DNA of 64,000 nucleotides from Dictyobacter aurantiacus (GCF_003967515.1 NZ_BIFQ01000001.1:1240001-1304000); one strand, 5' to 3'. Positions 55,575-64,000 are shown, counted from the first letter of the stretch. Notes: generated by a model from the sequence alone, not told the origin. Program-made: numbers and translations.

Positions 55575-57239
55575 CTACTTTTCTCCCATGAATGCCGTAA
55601 CAATGCGTTCAACCAGCTCATCGGGTAAAGGCGTGATGGTAACTTCACCGATCCGCCTGGGCATAATCCAACGCACTCGCTTGCCAACGACCTTTTTATC
55701 AAGCTGCATGGCCGCCAGAATATCACGGGCATGTACCGATCCTTGATAGGTGGTCGGAAGTCCCAGGGCCGCCAGCAATTGATTTTGACGCCGCATATCC
55801 TGCTCGCCAAAGAGACCAGACTCGTGCGCCAGCCTCGCCGCTACTACCATACCCAGAGAGACGGCTTCGCCATGCAGCCATTCACCGTAGCCTGAAACAT
55901 TTTCCAGCGCATGGCCAAAGGTATGGCCGTAATTCAAAATGGCGCGTCGCCCCTGCTCCCGCTCATCTTCTTCTATAATCATTACCTTCAAATCGATACA
56001 ACGCGCAATGATCTGGCAGAGCAGCGCCACAGGTGATCGGGAGAAATCGCGCAATGTGCTCGCATGCGCCTCTAATAAGGCAAACAGCTCAGCGTCGAGT
56101 ATGATACCATACTTTACAATTTCTGCCCATCCCTCTGTACGGGAACGTTCTGGCAGAGAGAGCAGCGTAGCCGGGTCGGCTAATACCAGGCGAGGATGAT
56201 AAAAGGCCCCGATCAGATTTTTGCCGCGAGGATGGTTGATGCCGGTTTTGCCACCAATAGCGGAGTCGACCTGGGCGAGCAGCGAGGTGGGAATCTGGAT
56301 TAAAGGCACGCCGCGTAGATAGGTGGCGGCCGCGTATCCTACCAGGTCGCCAACTACGCCACCGCCGAGCGCGACCAGCGCTTCGCGGCGCTCAGCATGC
56401 TGCTCTAACAGCCAGTCATAGATCGCCGAGAGCTGCTGCTGTGATTTGCTCCCCTCGCCTGCAGGTACTGTATAGACAAGCGGTTCAAAACCTGCCGCGG
56501 TCAATTGTGACTGTAACGAAGGGATATAGAGATCGTGGATATTGCTATCGGTGATGATAAATACGCGTGGTGGTAGCTGCAACTGCTTGAGGTAAAAGGC
56601 CAGCCGCTGCAATCCGCCCCACTCAACCACGGTATCATATCCCGCCCCCACATGAACGTGACGCACAATAGGAGCCACCTGCTCCTGAGAAGTGTGATCT
56701 AGATCTTCAAGCATAGCTATAATCTCCCCGGCCACCTGCTCCGCCGATTTCCCCTGGGTCAGACAGGTAAGCTCGGCCTCTTGATACCAGGCTTCACGAG
56801 CCGCCAGCATCCTTTGTAGATTGGCGAGAGGATCTGTACCAGATAAAAGAGGTCGTATCTCCAGCGTCTGACCGTGTTGTTGCTCCCTGAGATGTTGCGC
56901 CTGCAGGCGAAGCAAGGATTCTCGTGGATCAACTTGCAGAAAGACGCGCACACCATGCAGGGTCATGAGCGTACGATTCTCTGGACGTACAACAATGCCA
57001 CCACCGGTTACGATGATGGCATCATCTGGTTGTTGCACTGCATGAGCCAGCATACGGGCCTCGAGTGTGCGAAAATATTCCTCACCGTGCCGGGCAAAAA
57101 TTGCCGGAATGCGCTCTCCATACTCCTGTTCAATAAGCGCGTCGACATCCAGTAAGGGACGTCCCAACCGTTGCGCCAGCAGGCGCCCGACCGTACTCTT
57201 TCCGCTTCCAGACAGCCCTATCAAAAATACGTGTCGCAT
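55575..57239 (-). CDS. aroKB: Bifunctional shikimate kinase / 3-dehydroquinate synthase
   Basis: 554 residues. N-terminal shikimate kinase with P-loop GLSGSGKS (8-15), DVDALIE and GGGIVVR; from about 190 dehydroquinate synthase with GGGVVGDLVGYAAATYLRG, GKTGINHPRGKN (with lysines) and the metal histidines in NYGHTFGHALE and HGEAVSLGM. The two catalyse steps 5 and 2 of aromatic synthesis, so the fusion joins non-consecutive steps. Both sites look intact. Confidence 0.93.
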   Translation of the reverse strand: MRHVFLIGLSGSGKSTVGRLLAQRLGRPLLDVDALIEQEYGERIPAIFARHGEEYFRTLEARMLAHAVQQPDDAIIVTGGGIVVRPENRTLMTLHGVRVFLQVDPRESLLRLQAQHLREQQHGQTLEIRPLLSGTDPLANLQRMLAAREAWYQEAELTCLTQGKSAEQVAGEIIAMLEDLDHTSQEQVAPIVRHVHVGAGYDTVVEWGGLQRLAFYLKQLQLPPRVFIITDSNIHDLYIPSLQSQLTAAGFEPLVYTVPAGEGSKSQQQLSAIYDWLLEQHAERREALVALGGGVVGDLVGYAAATYLRGVPLIQIPTSLLAQVDSAIGGKTGINHPRGKNLIGAFYHPRLVLADPATLLSLPERSRTEGWAEIVKYGIILDAELFALLEAHASTLRDFSRSPVALLCQIIARCIDLKVMIIEEDEREQGRRAILNYGHTFGHALENVSGYGEWLHGEAVSLGMVVAARLAHESGLFGEQDMRRQNQLLAALGLPTTYQGSVHARDILAAMQLDKKVVGKRVRWIMPRRIGEVTITPLPDELVERIVTAFMGEK

Positions 57240-57268
57240 AGTGGCTTTATTGTACCACGATTCCGCCC

Positions 57269-59995
57269 TTAATAGAGCTCTTCGTTGCGAATGTTTGTGG
57301 TCAACGAGTTTACCATGCTAAAGACGGTTGTATCGACCGATTGCACGTGTTCTTGAACCGGCACGCCCGCGCGTAAGAAGGCTTGGATACGATTATCGTA
57401 GACGGTGAATTCTCGCCCAAACGAGAACACATATTGCTCAAGCTGCCCACTTTGACGGTTGAGCACCAGAATAGTGTCGTTGGTGGCGCATGACGCTTTC
57501 GGGCCGCAATTGGTTCGGTTGGTAAAGGCCCCCACGAGGATCTGCCAGCGCTGATCCCAGGTCTTGACCAGGTATTGATGGGCGATATTGAGCTTCTGAT
57601 CAAAGGCGACAAAGGTGCTCTGGGCGCTCTGGGCGTCATAGAGCATAACACTCAACGTCGGGAGTCCAAAGTGACCAACGTACAGAACCTGGTGCGCTCC
57701 GACATGCGATTGGAGCTTCTGTTGCGAGAGCTGCAGATGCGCGTCAAATGCCAGCGTCTGAATGTCACCGCTGCCTGGATCATACAGGAGCAGTTGAGAA
57801 CGGCCAGAGTTGATGAAGTCGCCGCTATAGACGACCCAGTTACTACCTAGATTATGCTGCTCATGATAATCAAGGACCCCTAGATGCTGGTCGAAATCCA
57901 TGATGCGACCCTCGCCCATAGTGCGATCGTACAGGAAGATACCATCCTGTTGCACGTTCACGAAGCGGCCGACATAGACTTCCCAGCTGGAATGCCATAG
58001 AGTATAGCTCTGCTGCTGATGGATGCTCAGATCTGGGTTAAAATCCATCAGCTCGACGTTGGCCGAACGATTCTGCTTCTCCCAGTCCGCCAGCTGATTG
58101 CCGCTTAATTCACCACCTTTATCCGGAGGATCATCAGCCAGAATGTTGGTAGGCATCACATAGCTGTATTGCACGGTCTTCTGCGCAGCAGGAGTAGCGC
58201 TCGGTGTGGCGCTGGCCGTAGGTGTCGGTGTAGCAGCCGGTGTCGCCGCTTTGGTTGGTGTTGGTGTGGGCACCGCCGTTGGAACTGGCGTAGGTGTCGG
58301 CGTCAGCACCGCCGTTGGAACTGGCGTAGGTGTCGGCGTGGGTGCTACCGTCGGCGTCGGCGTTGTTACAGCGGCTGGCGTCGGCGTCGGCGTCGATACA
58401 GGAGTTGGCGTCACTGTAGGGTTTGGCGTTGCTGTCGCCGTTGGTGTTGATGTCACCGTTGGCTTTGGTGTTGGTGTCACCGTTGGCTTTGGCGACGCCG
58501 TCGCGGTTGGCTTTGGCGACGCCGTCGCGGTTGGCTTTGGCGTCGCGGTTGATGTAGCGCTGGCGGTCAGGGTTGCCTTCGTCGCCGGGCTCGACGGCAC
58601 CGTTGGTCCAGTTGGGGTCGAGACTGGACTCGGGACAGGCGGATCAACCGGGTTAGTGGCTGAAGGGGTGGGATTATTCGGATCAGCTACGGGCAGGGTG
58701 CTTGAGAAGCGCTTATACATAAAGAGACCGCTGCTCTTGCCATTGAAGCGCCCGACCGAAATCTCCCAGCCTGGTCCAATATTGGAGAGGATCATATGTT
58801 TTTTAATGTGAAAATTGGTGTCCAGGCCCAGAAGCTGGACGGTACCCGCCACCCGATCATAGAGCAAGATCTCTGAGGCCCGGCCACCTGAGAAATTGCC
58901 TACATGGATATCCAGGGTCGATCCCCAGCTACCAGCAGGCGTGGTCGCGTCACCCAGATCCACCAGGGGCTGCGCCGCATCCGGCACGTGCAGCAATTCG
59001 TCATCCGATGAAACGTCGTATGTACGCGGCCGCACTTTCTGTGCGGGCAATCGCTGCTGGTTCAACTTATAGATCTGGATACTCCCTCGCTGCCGATTAT
59101 AGAGCAGCAATGCGCTGGAGCCGTTGCCAGAGAAGTCCGCGTTGAACTCCTGATCGGAGGAGGCCGGTGACAGACCTAGCGCGATACGATCACTGGTATA
59201 GGTCGATTGTTGCTGCTGCTGTACATTGCTGGTAGAAATAATCCCATTACTGGTAACAGGGATAGAAGGATTGGTGCTCGCCGGGGCAGTCGCAGCGGCA
59301 TTCGCCTCGTTGGCGGCCGCGATGGGATCTCCGAAGCTGCTTATACCAGGCAGACGGGCAAAGAGCTGACTATCAACTCTATTGGGAAAATAAATAAAGC
59401 GCAGCTGACCATTCTGGTACTGCGGCTGATTAATCTCATCTACATTATAATTATTGGCGGCATACATATATCTGACATCGCCATAATTTTGATACGTGAC
59501 GCCAAAGGTCGATTTATCCGCGCTCACAGAAGTAACGAAGGCAACGTGTCCCGCCGCGCTCGACGCCCACACGCCATCCGCCACAGGGAAAACAGCGATC
59601 GAACCCACTCGTGGTGTAGTACCAACGGTGAATCCAGAACGGGCGGCGTTAATGGCCCAATCAGCGGCGTTACCCCAGTTCATCGGCAGATCGTAGCCCA
59701 GCAAATGCCACTGCTCCCAGGCCCACCAGACACAATTACCACCCAATGGATAAGGGCCGGGACAGAGCATATAAGGGTTACCGTCTGGAGAAAAATAAGA
59801 ACTACTGCAATCAGCATTACTCTGAATGTGAGCCTGAGCATTCACTGATGGTGCAATGGTAAATGGAGAAAACTCTACAAGAATAATCAGGCAAAGTAGA
59901 AATAGACCAACGATCTTTACCCACTTACGGCTAGCACGGTCACCGCTTAGCCCATGCCTTATCTTCAGCATCCGTCCTTGGGCGGAAAAAAGCAT
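57269..59995 (-). CDS. Secreted CHAP-domain protein with Pro/Thr-rich linker
   Basis: 908 residues. Signal or anchor helix (about 27-45), then a CHAP amidase domain with catalytic Cys88 (GGNCVWWAW) and His150 (AAGHVAF). Two sets of FG-GAP/VCBS-like repeats follow (SALLLYNR, EILLYDR, GLFMYKR and later GIFLYDR, QLLLYDP), split by a 130-residue Pro/Thr/Ala linker of PTATASPK and PTPTPVPTA units. It is a likely peptidoglycan hydrolase with a surface-binding propeller. ATG 59995 has AGGAAGG 10 bases upstream; ATG 59971 is an alternative. Not obviously linked to aroKB in function. Confidence 0.85.
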   Translation of the reverse strand: MLFSAQGRMLKIRHGLSGDRASRKWVKIVGLFLLCLIILVEFSPFTIAPSVNAQAHIQSNADCSSSYFSPDGNPYMLCPGPYPLGGNCVWWAWEQWHLLGYDLPMNWGNAADWAINAARSGFTVGTTPRVGSIAVFPVADGVWASSAAGHVAFVTSVSADKSTFGVTYQNYGDVRYMYAANNYNVDEINQPQYQNGQLRFIYFPNRVDSQLFARLPGISSFGDPIAAANEANAAATAPASTNPSIPVTSNGIISTSNVQQQQQSTYTSDRIALGLSPASSDQEFNADFSGNGSSALLLYNRQRGSIQIYKLNQQRLPAQKVRPRTYDVSSDDELLHVPDAAQPLVDLGDATTPAGSWGSTLDIHVGNFSGGRASEILLYDRVAGTVQLLGLDTNFHIKKHMILSNIGPGWEISVGRFNGKSSGLFMYKRFSSTLPVADPNNPTPSATNPVDPPVPSPVSTPTGPTVPSSPATKATLTASATSTATPKPTATASPKPTATASPKPTVTPTPKPTVTSTPTATATPNPTVTPTPVSTPTPTPAAVTTPTPTVAPTPTPTPVPTAVLTPTPTPVPTAVPTPTPTKAATPAATPTPTASATPSATPAAQKTVQYSYVMPTNILADDPPDKGGELSGNQLADWEKQNRSANVELMDFNPDLSIHQQQSYTLWHSSWEVYVGRFVNVQQDGIFLYDRTMGEGRIMDFDQHLGVLDYHEQHNLGSNWVVYSGDFINSGRSQLLLYDPGSGDIQTLAFDAHLQLSQQKLQSHVGAHQVLYVGHFGLPTLSVMLYDAQSAQSTFVAFDQKLNIAHQYLVKTWDQRWQILVGAFTNRTNCGPKASCATNDTILVLNRQSGQLEQYVFSFGREFTVYDNRIQAFLRAGVPVQEHVQSVDTTVFSMVNSLTTNIRNEELY
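58180..58610 (-). repeat. Low-complexity tandem repeats encoding the Pro/Thr linker
   Basis: Short GC-rich units recur in imperfect tandem (for example GTTGGCTTTGGCGACG at 58487-58540, and a roughly 34-base unit repeated near 58271 and 58305). Such tracts change length by slippage, altering the linker. Confidence 0.7.
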
Positions 59996-60346
59996 ACAGG
60001 ACACACCTTCCTAGAGTGCAGAGACGGTACAAGGTCTTGTGATCGCTTCCCCTGAAAATGCGCATCCGGGTATATCATTGAGGATCAACACACATAAAAA
60101 AGCGGCACCCTTATAGATGCAGACTGATATACTCGACGCAACGGTAATAGACTTTTTTGTCAAGAATAAATAAATAGATGTTCTCGACACACGGAAAATT
60201 ATAACATCGTATTCCTATAGAATCAACCCACTCTGCCTGATTTTTAGTACTTACGGAATTTATAAAGTTTTTTAATATGCCTTTTAGCATAGTATTTTGC
60301 ATTTCCAAAGCCCATCATTCCTTGAAAAAAGCAGCTCACCAGGCGC
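59996..60346. other. AT-rich intergenic region before the tRNA genes
   Basis: Upstream space of the CHAP gene. A 65-codon minus-strand frame (60111-60308) has a TTG start and no ribosome site, so it is not accepted. Confidence 0.4.
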
Positions 60347-60375
60347 TTGACAATCCATCGGATCGATGCTATTAT
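60347..60375 (+). promoter_or_regulatory. Consensus promoter for the tRNA-Val pair
   Basis: TTGACA (60347-60352), 17 bases, TATTAT (60370-60375). Transcription would begin about 6 bases before the first tRNA. This is the strongest promoter seen in the window. Confidence 0.85.
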
Positions 60376-60387
60376 TGTCTGCGTTAA

Positions 60388-60461
60388 GGGCGATTAGCTC
60401 AGTTGGTTAGAGCGCCACGTTGACATCGTGGAGGTCACAGATTCGAGTTCTGTATCGCCCA
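60388..60461 (+). tRNA. tRNA-Val (anticodon GAC)
   Basis: 74 bases folding as a cloverleaf: acceptor GGGCGAT with ATCGCCC and discriminator A, D arm GCTCAGTTGGTTAGAGC, anticodon stem CCACG/CGTGG with loop TTGACAT (anticodon GAC), T loop TTCGAGT. No CCA is encoded. Confidence 0.95.
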
Positions 60462-60501
60462 TTTAGATTTACTGGCAACAAATCCCAGAAATTTATCCCA
60501 T

Positions 60502-60578
60502 GGTCGATTAGCTCAGTTGGTTAGAGCGCCACGTTGACATCGTGGAGGTCACAGATTCGAGTTCTGTATCGACCACCA
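60502..60578 (+). tRNA. tRNA-Val (anticodon GAC), second copy
   Basis: Identical to the first copy except for one compensated acceptor pair (GGT with ACC instead of GGG with CCC). Here CCA (60576-60578) follows the discriminator, and a 22-bp hairpin begins at its last base. Confidence 0.95.
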
Positions 60579-60630
60579 GCAAGAAGAGGCCCTCCTGCTT
60601 ATGAATATAGCAGGAGGGCCTCTTCTTGCT
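60578..60630 (+). terminator. 22-bp hairpin after the tRNA genes
   Basis: Arms 60578-60599 and 60609-60630 are perfect complements with a 9-base loop. It directly follows the second tRNA and probably ends its transcript, without a T-run. Confidence 0.7.
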
Positions 60631-60651
60631 GATAGAGGCACCTGAAAAGGT

Positions 60652-60677
60652 CTGATACCCCTAGATAGGGGTATCAG
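60652..60677 (-). terminator. 10-bp hairpin after the S53 peptidase gene
   Basis: CTGATACCCC (60652-60661) pairs with GGGGTATCAG (60668-60677), loop TAGATA. It lies 13 bases past the peptidase stop on the minus strand. Confidence 0.5.
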
Positions 60678-60690
60678 GGTTGCTACAGGC

Positions 60691-62103
60691 TTATCTCATG
60701 GTCGCTTTCTGGGCATCGAAATCATGGGAATGGACACCGCCAGTAAAGAGAACCAGCAATGGCACAAACTTGGAGACTACAGGTGAGCCCCAACCAGTTA
60801 CAGCATCCCAGCCTTTTTTGGCATCATATCCCTGGATCGTCACCGGGTTGCCGTTGGCATCGGCGAAGGTGAAGGTATTGTTGCCCGACGTGATGTCATG
60901 GAAGGTAGCTGAATAGATGGGGTTGATGCGACCAAAGATCAGGTACAGTACAGGGTTGATGAGACCAACCTTCTTGTTGCCAAGCTGATCGGCGAGGGCA
61001 ATAATGCCAGCCCACTGTGGGGAGCCAGCGCTGGTGCCGCCAAAGATGAAGACCGATCCAGCAGGAGCGCCGCTATCAGAGGTAACAGCTAAGACACCAC
61101 CATTGATAGCTGCATTATAGGCCACATCCGGCACACCGCGACCCTTGCCGGGAAGGTTTGGCAATCCATACTGATAGAATGGCTTCGCATAAACGTTGCT
61201 TATGCCACCACCACCAGCAGCACCGAACTGGGGCTCGTTCCAGGCTACTTCGCTCTGATAAGCACCGGTAACCGCATCAGCCACCAGCTGGGTACCACCG
61301 ACACCGGATACGAACGGATCGTTAGCGGGTGAAGAGGCCGACTTGATATAGGAGTTACCATCGCAGGTAGGCTGCGCCGCGCCCTGGTCACCAGCAGATG
61401 CGAACAGGGTGATGTTCTTTCTGGTGGCAGCTTTGAAGGCATCGTGCCATTTCTGGTTGGTTGCCGCATCCAGGCAGCTCTCAGCCTCACCAAAGCTCAT
61501 CGAGACGACATCGCCCAGGTTGTGATCGATCGCGTACTGCAATGAAGCGACCAGGTCATTGTCGTCGCTGCTCTTGGCCAGAACCAGGTCAATGGTTGCG
61601 TCAGGAGCAACGGCATGAGACCACTCCACGTCCAGCGCAATCTCACCAGCCCAGCCTTCCTGCAAGGGGCTTCCATCAAATGGAGTCAGCGAACCCTGTC
61701 CAGGAATAATGTTGAGGGTAGGATCATTCAAACCAAAATTCTGATCAAAAGAATGAAGGTCATCCTTAATATGGGGAGCACTATAGGCATCCAAAATAAC
61801 GATTGTACGACCTTTTCCAGTAATTCCTTTGTCTAATAGTGGTTGAATGCTATAAGCATTACGGATCTGTTTAGGACCATAACAGCGAACGGCAGCGGTG
61901 TTCGACTGACACTTAAAGGTTTTATCCTGAATCATGCCAGCATAGATATGATGGGGATTCACCACCGCCAGAGGATTGACGTGACTCGATGCATACGCGC
62001 CCGCAGTCTGCGTGGCTGCACCAGTCGCCAGAAGAGCCAGTAATAGCGCAAAAGCGAATGTTGCATAAAACATACGAGGAGCAACCATACGTCTTTGCAT
62101 CAT
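60691..62103 (-). CDS. Secreted S53-family serine-carboxyl peptidase (sedolisin/kumamolisin-like)
   Basis: 470 residues. A signal peptide (about 1-36, with a LLLALLATGAAT core) precedes a short prosegment and the S53 domain. The catalytic set is visible: Glu154 and Asp158 (GEIALDVEW), Asp239 (SAGDQG) and Ser358 in GGTSAGSP; calcium-site residues appear as FHDITSG. These enzymes cleave proteins at acidic pH. The prosegment is much shorter than the roughly 190 residues of classical sedolisins. GGAGG lies 7 bases before ATG 62103. It is flanked by hairpins, so it is probably transcribed alone. Confidence 0.9.
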   Translation of the reverse strand: MMQRRMVAPRMFYATFAFALLLALLATGAATQTAGAYASSHVNPLAVVNPHHIYAGMIQDKTFKCQSNTAAVRCYGPKQIRNAYSIQPLLDKGITGKGRTIVILDAYSAPHIKDDLHSFDQNFGLNDPTLNIIPGQGSLTPFDGSPLQEGWAGEIALDVEWSHAVAPDATIDLVLAKSSDDNDLVASLQYAIDHNLGDVVSMSFGEAESCLDAATNQKWHDAFKAATRKNITLFASAGDQGAAQPTCDGNSYIKSASSPANDPFVSGVGGTQLVADAVTGAYQSEVAWNEPQFGAAGGGGISNVYAKPFYQYGLPNLPGKGRGVPDVAYNAAINGGVLAVTSDSGAPAGSVFIFGGTSAGSPQWAGIIALADQLGNKKVGLINPVLYLIFGRINPIYSATFHDITSGNNTFTFADANGNPVTIQGYDAKKGWDAVTGWGSPVVSKFVPLLVLFTGGVHSHDFDAQKATMR

Positions 62104-62460
62104 AAGATACCCTCCGATTTAAATCATAGAGCTAAATATGTCAATTAGAAAGAGTCGCTTTCTAAGTATAGGAGATAATAAATGAATTTGCTAGCTCTTT
62201 GGATATAAAAATACTGCAGAAATGTGTAATACAATAAATGTCTTTTGTAAAGAAAAGCAGAAAGGAAAAATATCACGGCGAGATAACACACTATGATACA
62301 TCCTGAAGCCAAACATTAGAAAAAATCACCAGGGTAAACTGTATGAATTACACATTACGTATATCCACAAAAAGTACTATTTCCCCCTCTTATCCAACCA
62401 GGGTCACTGACAAACGTAAGGCTTTTTTTACTATATCACCTTCCTAAAGACTCTCATTAT
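62104..62460. other. AT-rich upstream region of the peptidase gene
   Basis: Contains no gene. TTGACA near 62137-62142 on the minus strand lacks a good -10. Confidence 0.35.
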
Positions 62461-62505
62461 CATAGCGCGTATATGCGCCCCCACACGCGCGGCCGCGCCG
62501 ATTTG

Positions 62506-62557
62506 TTTATGGTGGTACAGGGCGTGCGCATCTGCGCACGCCCTGTACCACCATAAA
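62506..62557. repeat. 25-bp perfect inverted repeat, repeat-family member
   Basis: Arms 62506-62530 and 62533-62557 are exact complements. The core matches the hairpin at 49137-49186, including the GCGCATCT apex. A partial copy of its right arm (CTGTACCACCATAA) reappears at 62622-62635. Confidence 0.75.
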
Positions 62558-62655
62558 ATAGACTCCTGTGCCCCTTTTGAGGGGTTGCGCGACATGAGGG
62601 ACAGGTGCTTCCGTCCACTCTCTGTACCACCATAACATGAGCTACGAGCAAACAG

Positions 62656-62725
62656 TTTGAGGAATAGAGCGACATGAGGGGTCGCTGCAGATGCAGCGAC
62701 CCCTCATGTCGCTCTATTCCTCAAA
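62656..62725. repeat. 34-bp perfect inverted repeat near the ispG end
   Basis: Arms 62656-62689 and 62692-62725 are exact complements. A degenerate copy of the left arm (TTTGAGG, then GCGACATGAGGG) lies at 62577-62602. It lies 38 bases past the ispG stop on the minus strand and may serve as its terminator, without a T-run. Confidence 0.75.
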
Positions 62726-62763
62726 AAACAGATGAGCGCAGTAGGCGCTCGTTCATCCAGGGA

Positions 62764-64000
62764 TTACGCCCGTGGCAGAATCGGCAGATTCATCCCTTCA
62801 TCGCGGGTGCGGTGGGTACCGGCAACATCTTTAATGCCACCCTCAGGGTAGACTACCTTTGCCTCAGCCTCAGGCAGTAAGCTGGCAACCTCTTTTAAGA
62901 CGGCGTCCAGGAATTGATCCTCGGGAACGGTTTTGACCACCTGGCCTTTGCGGAAGATGACGCCCTTCCCTTTACCACCAGCCAGGCCCACATCGGCGTC
63001 ACGCGATTCGCCAGGACCATTAACGACGCACCCCATGACCGCCACCTGGATAGGTGTCTGTACCTTGGAGAGACGTTTCTCTACCTCGTTGGCGACGCTG
63101 ATCACATCAATCTCGACACGGCCACAGGAGGGGCAGGAGACAAAGGTGACACCTCGGTTGCGCAGCTCCAGAGAGCGTAAGATCTCGAAAGCCACCGGGA
63201 TCTCTTCTTCAGGCTCGGCACTCAAGCTAACGCGAATCGTGTCACCAATGCCTTCAGCCAGCAAGATACCCATACCCACTGAGGATTTTACAGCTCCCGT
63301 TACCAGGGTACCGGCTTCAGTAATACCCAGGTGGAGTGGATAGTCCGAGCGCTGCGAGAAGCGGCGATAGGCCTCAATGGCGGTTAGTACCGTCGAGGAC
63401 TTCAGGGAGACATCGATGTTATGGTAATCCAACTCCTCACACCAGCCGATATACTCCAGCGCGCGAGTAACCATACGCTCGGCCAGGTGTTCGCGCTCCT
63501 GGCGGCGGGCCTCAGCGGGATCGGTGCGCTCAAGGGTGCCATCATCGCGCAGGCGTACCTGCACGCGCTGCATCTGCGCAACCTTATCCAGCGCATCGAT
63601 TGAACCTGAGTTCACGCCAATACGCATGGCAACACCACGTTCTTTCGCAGCCAGCACAATCTTCTCCATCGACTTGCGCCCCTGTAACAGGTTGCCAGGA
63701 TTGATGCGAACCTTATCGATGCCCTGGCGAATCGCTTCCAGTGCCAGTTCAGGATTATAGTGAATGTCGGCCACCAGTGGGATATTAATGCGCTTCTTGA
63801 TCTCGCTCAAAACCACAGCGTCTTCCATCTCAGGCACGGCGACGCGCACCAGTTCGCAGCCCACATCCTGCAAGCGATGAATCTGGGCCACCGTTGACTC
63901 AACATCACGAGTATAGGTCGTGGTCATTGACTGCACAATAATGGGGGCGTCACCGCCAATTGCGATATTACCTACATGTATCTGTCGTGTTTTTTTTCGC
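62764..64000 (-). CDS. ispG: 4-hydroxy-3-methylbut-2-enyl diphosphate synthase (3' part; start outside window)
   Basis: About 411 visible residues, open at the right edge. The frame runs back through VGNIAIGGDAP to the end, so the true start lies just outside. TIM-barrel motifs: ADIHYNPELA, KVRINPGN, GITEAGT, and the 4Fe-4S cysteines in SCPSCGRVE and CVVNGPGE. It converts MEcPP to HMBPP in the MEP isoprenoid pathway and needs reduced ferredoxin or flavodoxin. Undecaprenyl carriers for the glycan locus derive from this pathway. Confidence 0.94.
   Translation of the reverse strand, partial: RKKTRQIHVGNIAIGGDAPIIVQSMTTTYTRDVESTVAQIHRLQDVGCELVRVAVPEMEDAVVLSEIKKRINIPLVADIHYNPELALEAIRQGIDKVRINPGNLLQGRKSMEKIVLAAKERGVAMRIGVNSGSIDALDKVAQMQRVQVRLRDDGTLERTDPAEARRQEREHLAERMVTRALEYIGWCEELDYHNIDVSLKSSTVLTAIEAYRRFSQRSDYPLHLGITEAGTLVTGAVKSSVGMGILLAEGIGDTIRVSLSAEPEEEIPVAFEILRSLELRNRGVTFVSCPSCGRVEIDVISVANEVEKRLSKVQTPIQVAVMGCVVNGPGESRDADVGLAGGKGKGVIFRKGQVVKTVPEDQFLDAVLKEVASLLPEAEAKVVYPEGGIKDVAGTHRTRDEGMNLPILPRA

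Noticed and set aside
58206..58811. 201-codon Gly/Val-rich plus-strand frame
   Set aside because: Antisense image of the Pro/Thr-rich linker repeats of the CHAP gene.
60005..60110. Possible c-di-AMP riboswitch upstream of the CHAP gene
   Set aside because: CHAP hydrolases are frequent targets, but the conserved ydaO core sequences could not be found.
62460..62730. Repeats at 62.5-62.7 kb as a CRISPR array
   Set aside because: Unequal spacing, long palindromic arms and no cas genes.

Overview
The window looks like chromosome from a Chloroflexota bacterium, most likely of the Ktedonobacteria type. This is inferred from moderate GC, long intergenic hairpins, Pro/Thr-rich secreted proteins, an EF-G2 paralogue, IspG (MEP isoprenoid route) and a fused AroK-AroB. 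No rRNA or species marker is present, so the placement is tentative. The dominant feature is an exopolysaccharide (EPS) or cell-surface glycan locus of about 31 kb.

Layout. 1-17.6 kb is mixed housekeeping and accessory DNA: the 5' part of a serine hydroxymethyltransferase, EF-G2, an MFS exporter, a complete IS4-type insertion sequence (4575-6477), a Gfo/Idh-aldo/keto reductase fusion, a Lon-substrate-binding-domain protein, a GatB/YqeY protein, a sodium:solute symporter, a thioredoxin-NHL (NHLRC2-like) protein, and a P5C dehydrogenase with a metallo-beta-lactamase-fold hydrolase.

17.7-49.0 kb is the glycan locus. Its minus-strand arm (17671-28456) holds a WbpD/WlbB-like acetyltransferase, three membrane-anchored polysaccharide deacetylases, two ATP-grasp ligases, two flavin monooxygenase-like proteins and a secreted dimethylformamidase-like protein. 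The order deacetylase - ATP-grasp - flavoprotein occurs twice in tandem, with overlapping genes. The plus-strand arm (29199-45438) holds a Wzz/BY-kinase, a WbpA-like dehydrogenase, a MurJ flippase fused to a Wzy-type polymerase/ligase, four GT4 glycosyltransferases, two AsnB-type amidotransferases and a sugar epimerase. A Gfo/Idh dehydrogenase, a DegT aminotransferase and an initiating phosphoglycosyl transferase close the locus. Together these encode precursor synthesis (a diamino-uronic acid route), initiation, assembly, export, polymerisation and an unusual decoration chemistry.

49.4-60.0 kb contains an orphan OmpR-family regulator, then a minus-strand run: CHAP protein, aroKB, aroQ, Xaa-Pro peptidase, efp, a BCCP homologue without its biotinyl lysine, xseA, xseB and a DUF212 protein. 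60.3-64 kb holds two tandem tRNA-Val(GAC) genes with a clear promoter, a secreted S53 (sedolisin) peptidase, a patchwork of long perfect inverted repeats, and ispG, which runs off the right edge.

Most interesting: the duplicated deacetylase/ATP-grasp/flavoprotein cassette as a candidate undescribed glycan-modification system, the flippase-polymerase fusion, the biotin-less BCCP homologue, and a family of long intergenic hairpins with shuffled arms.
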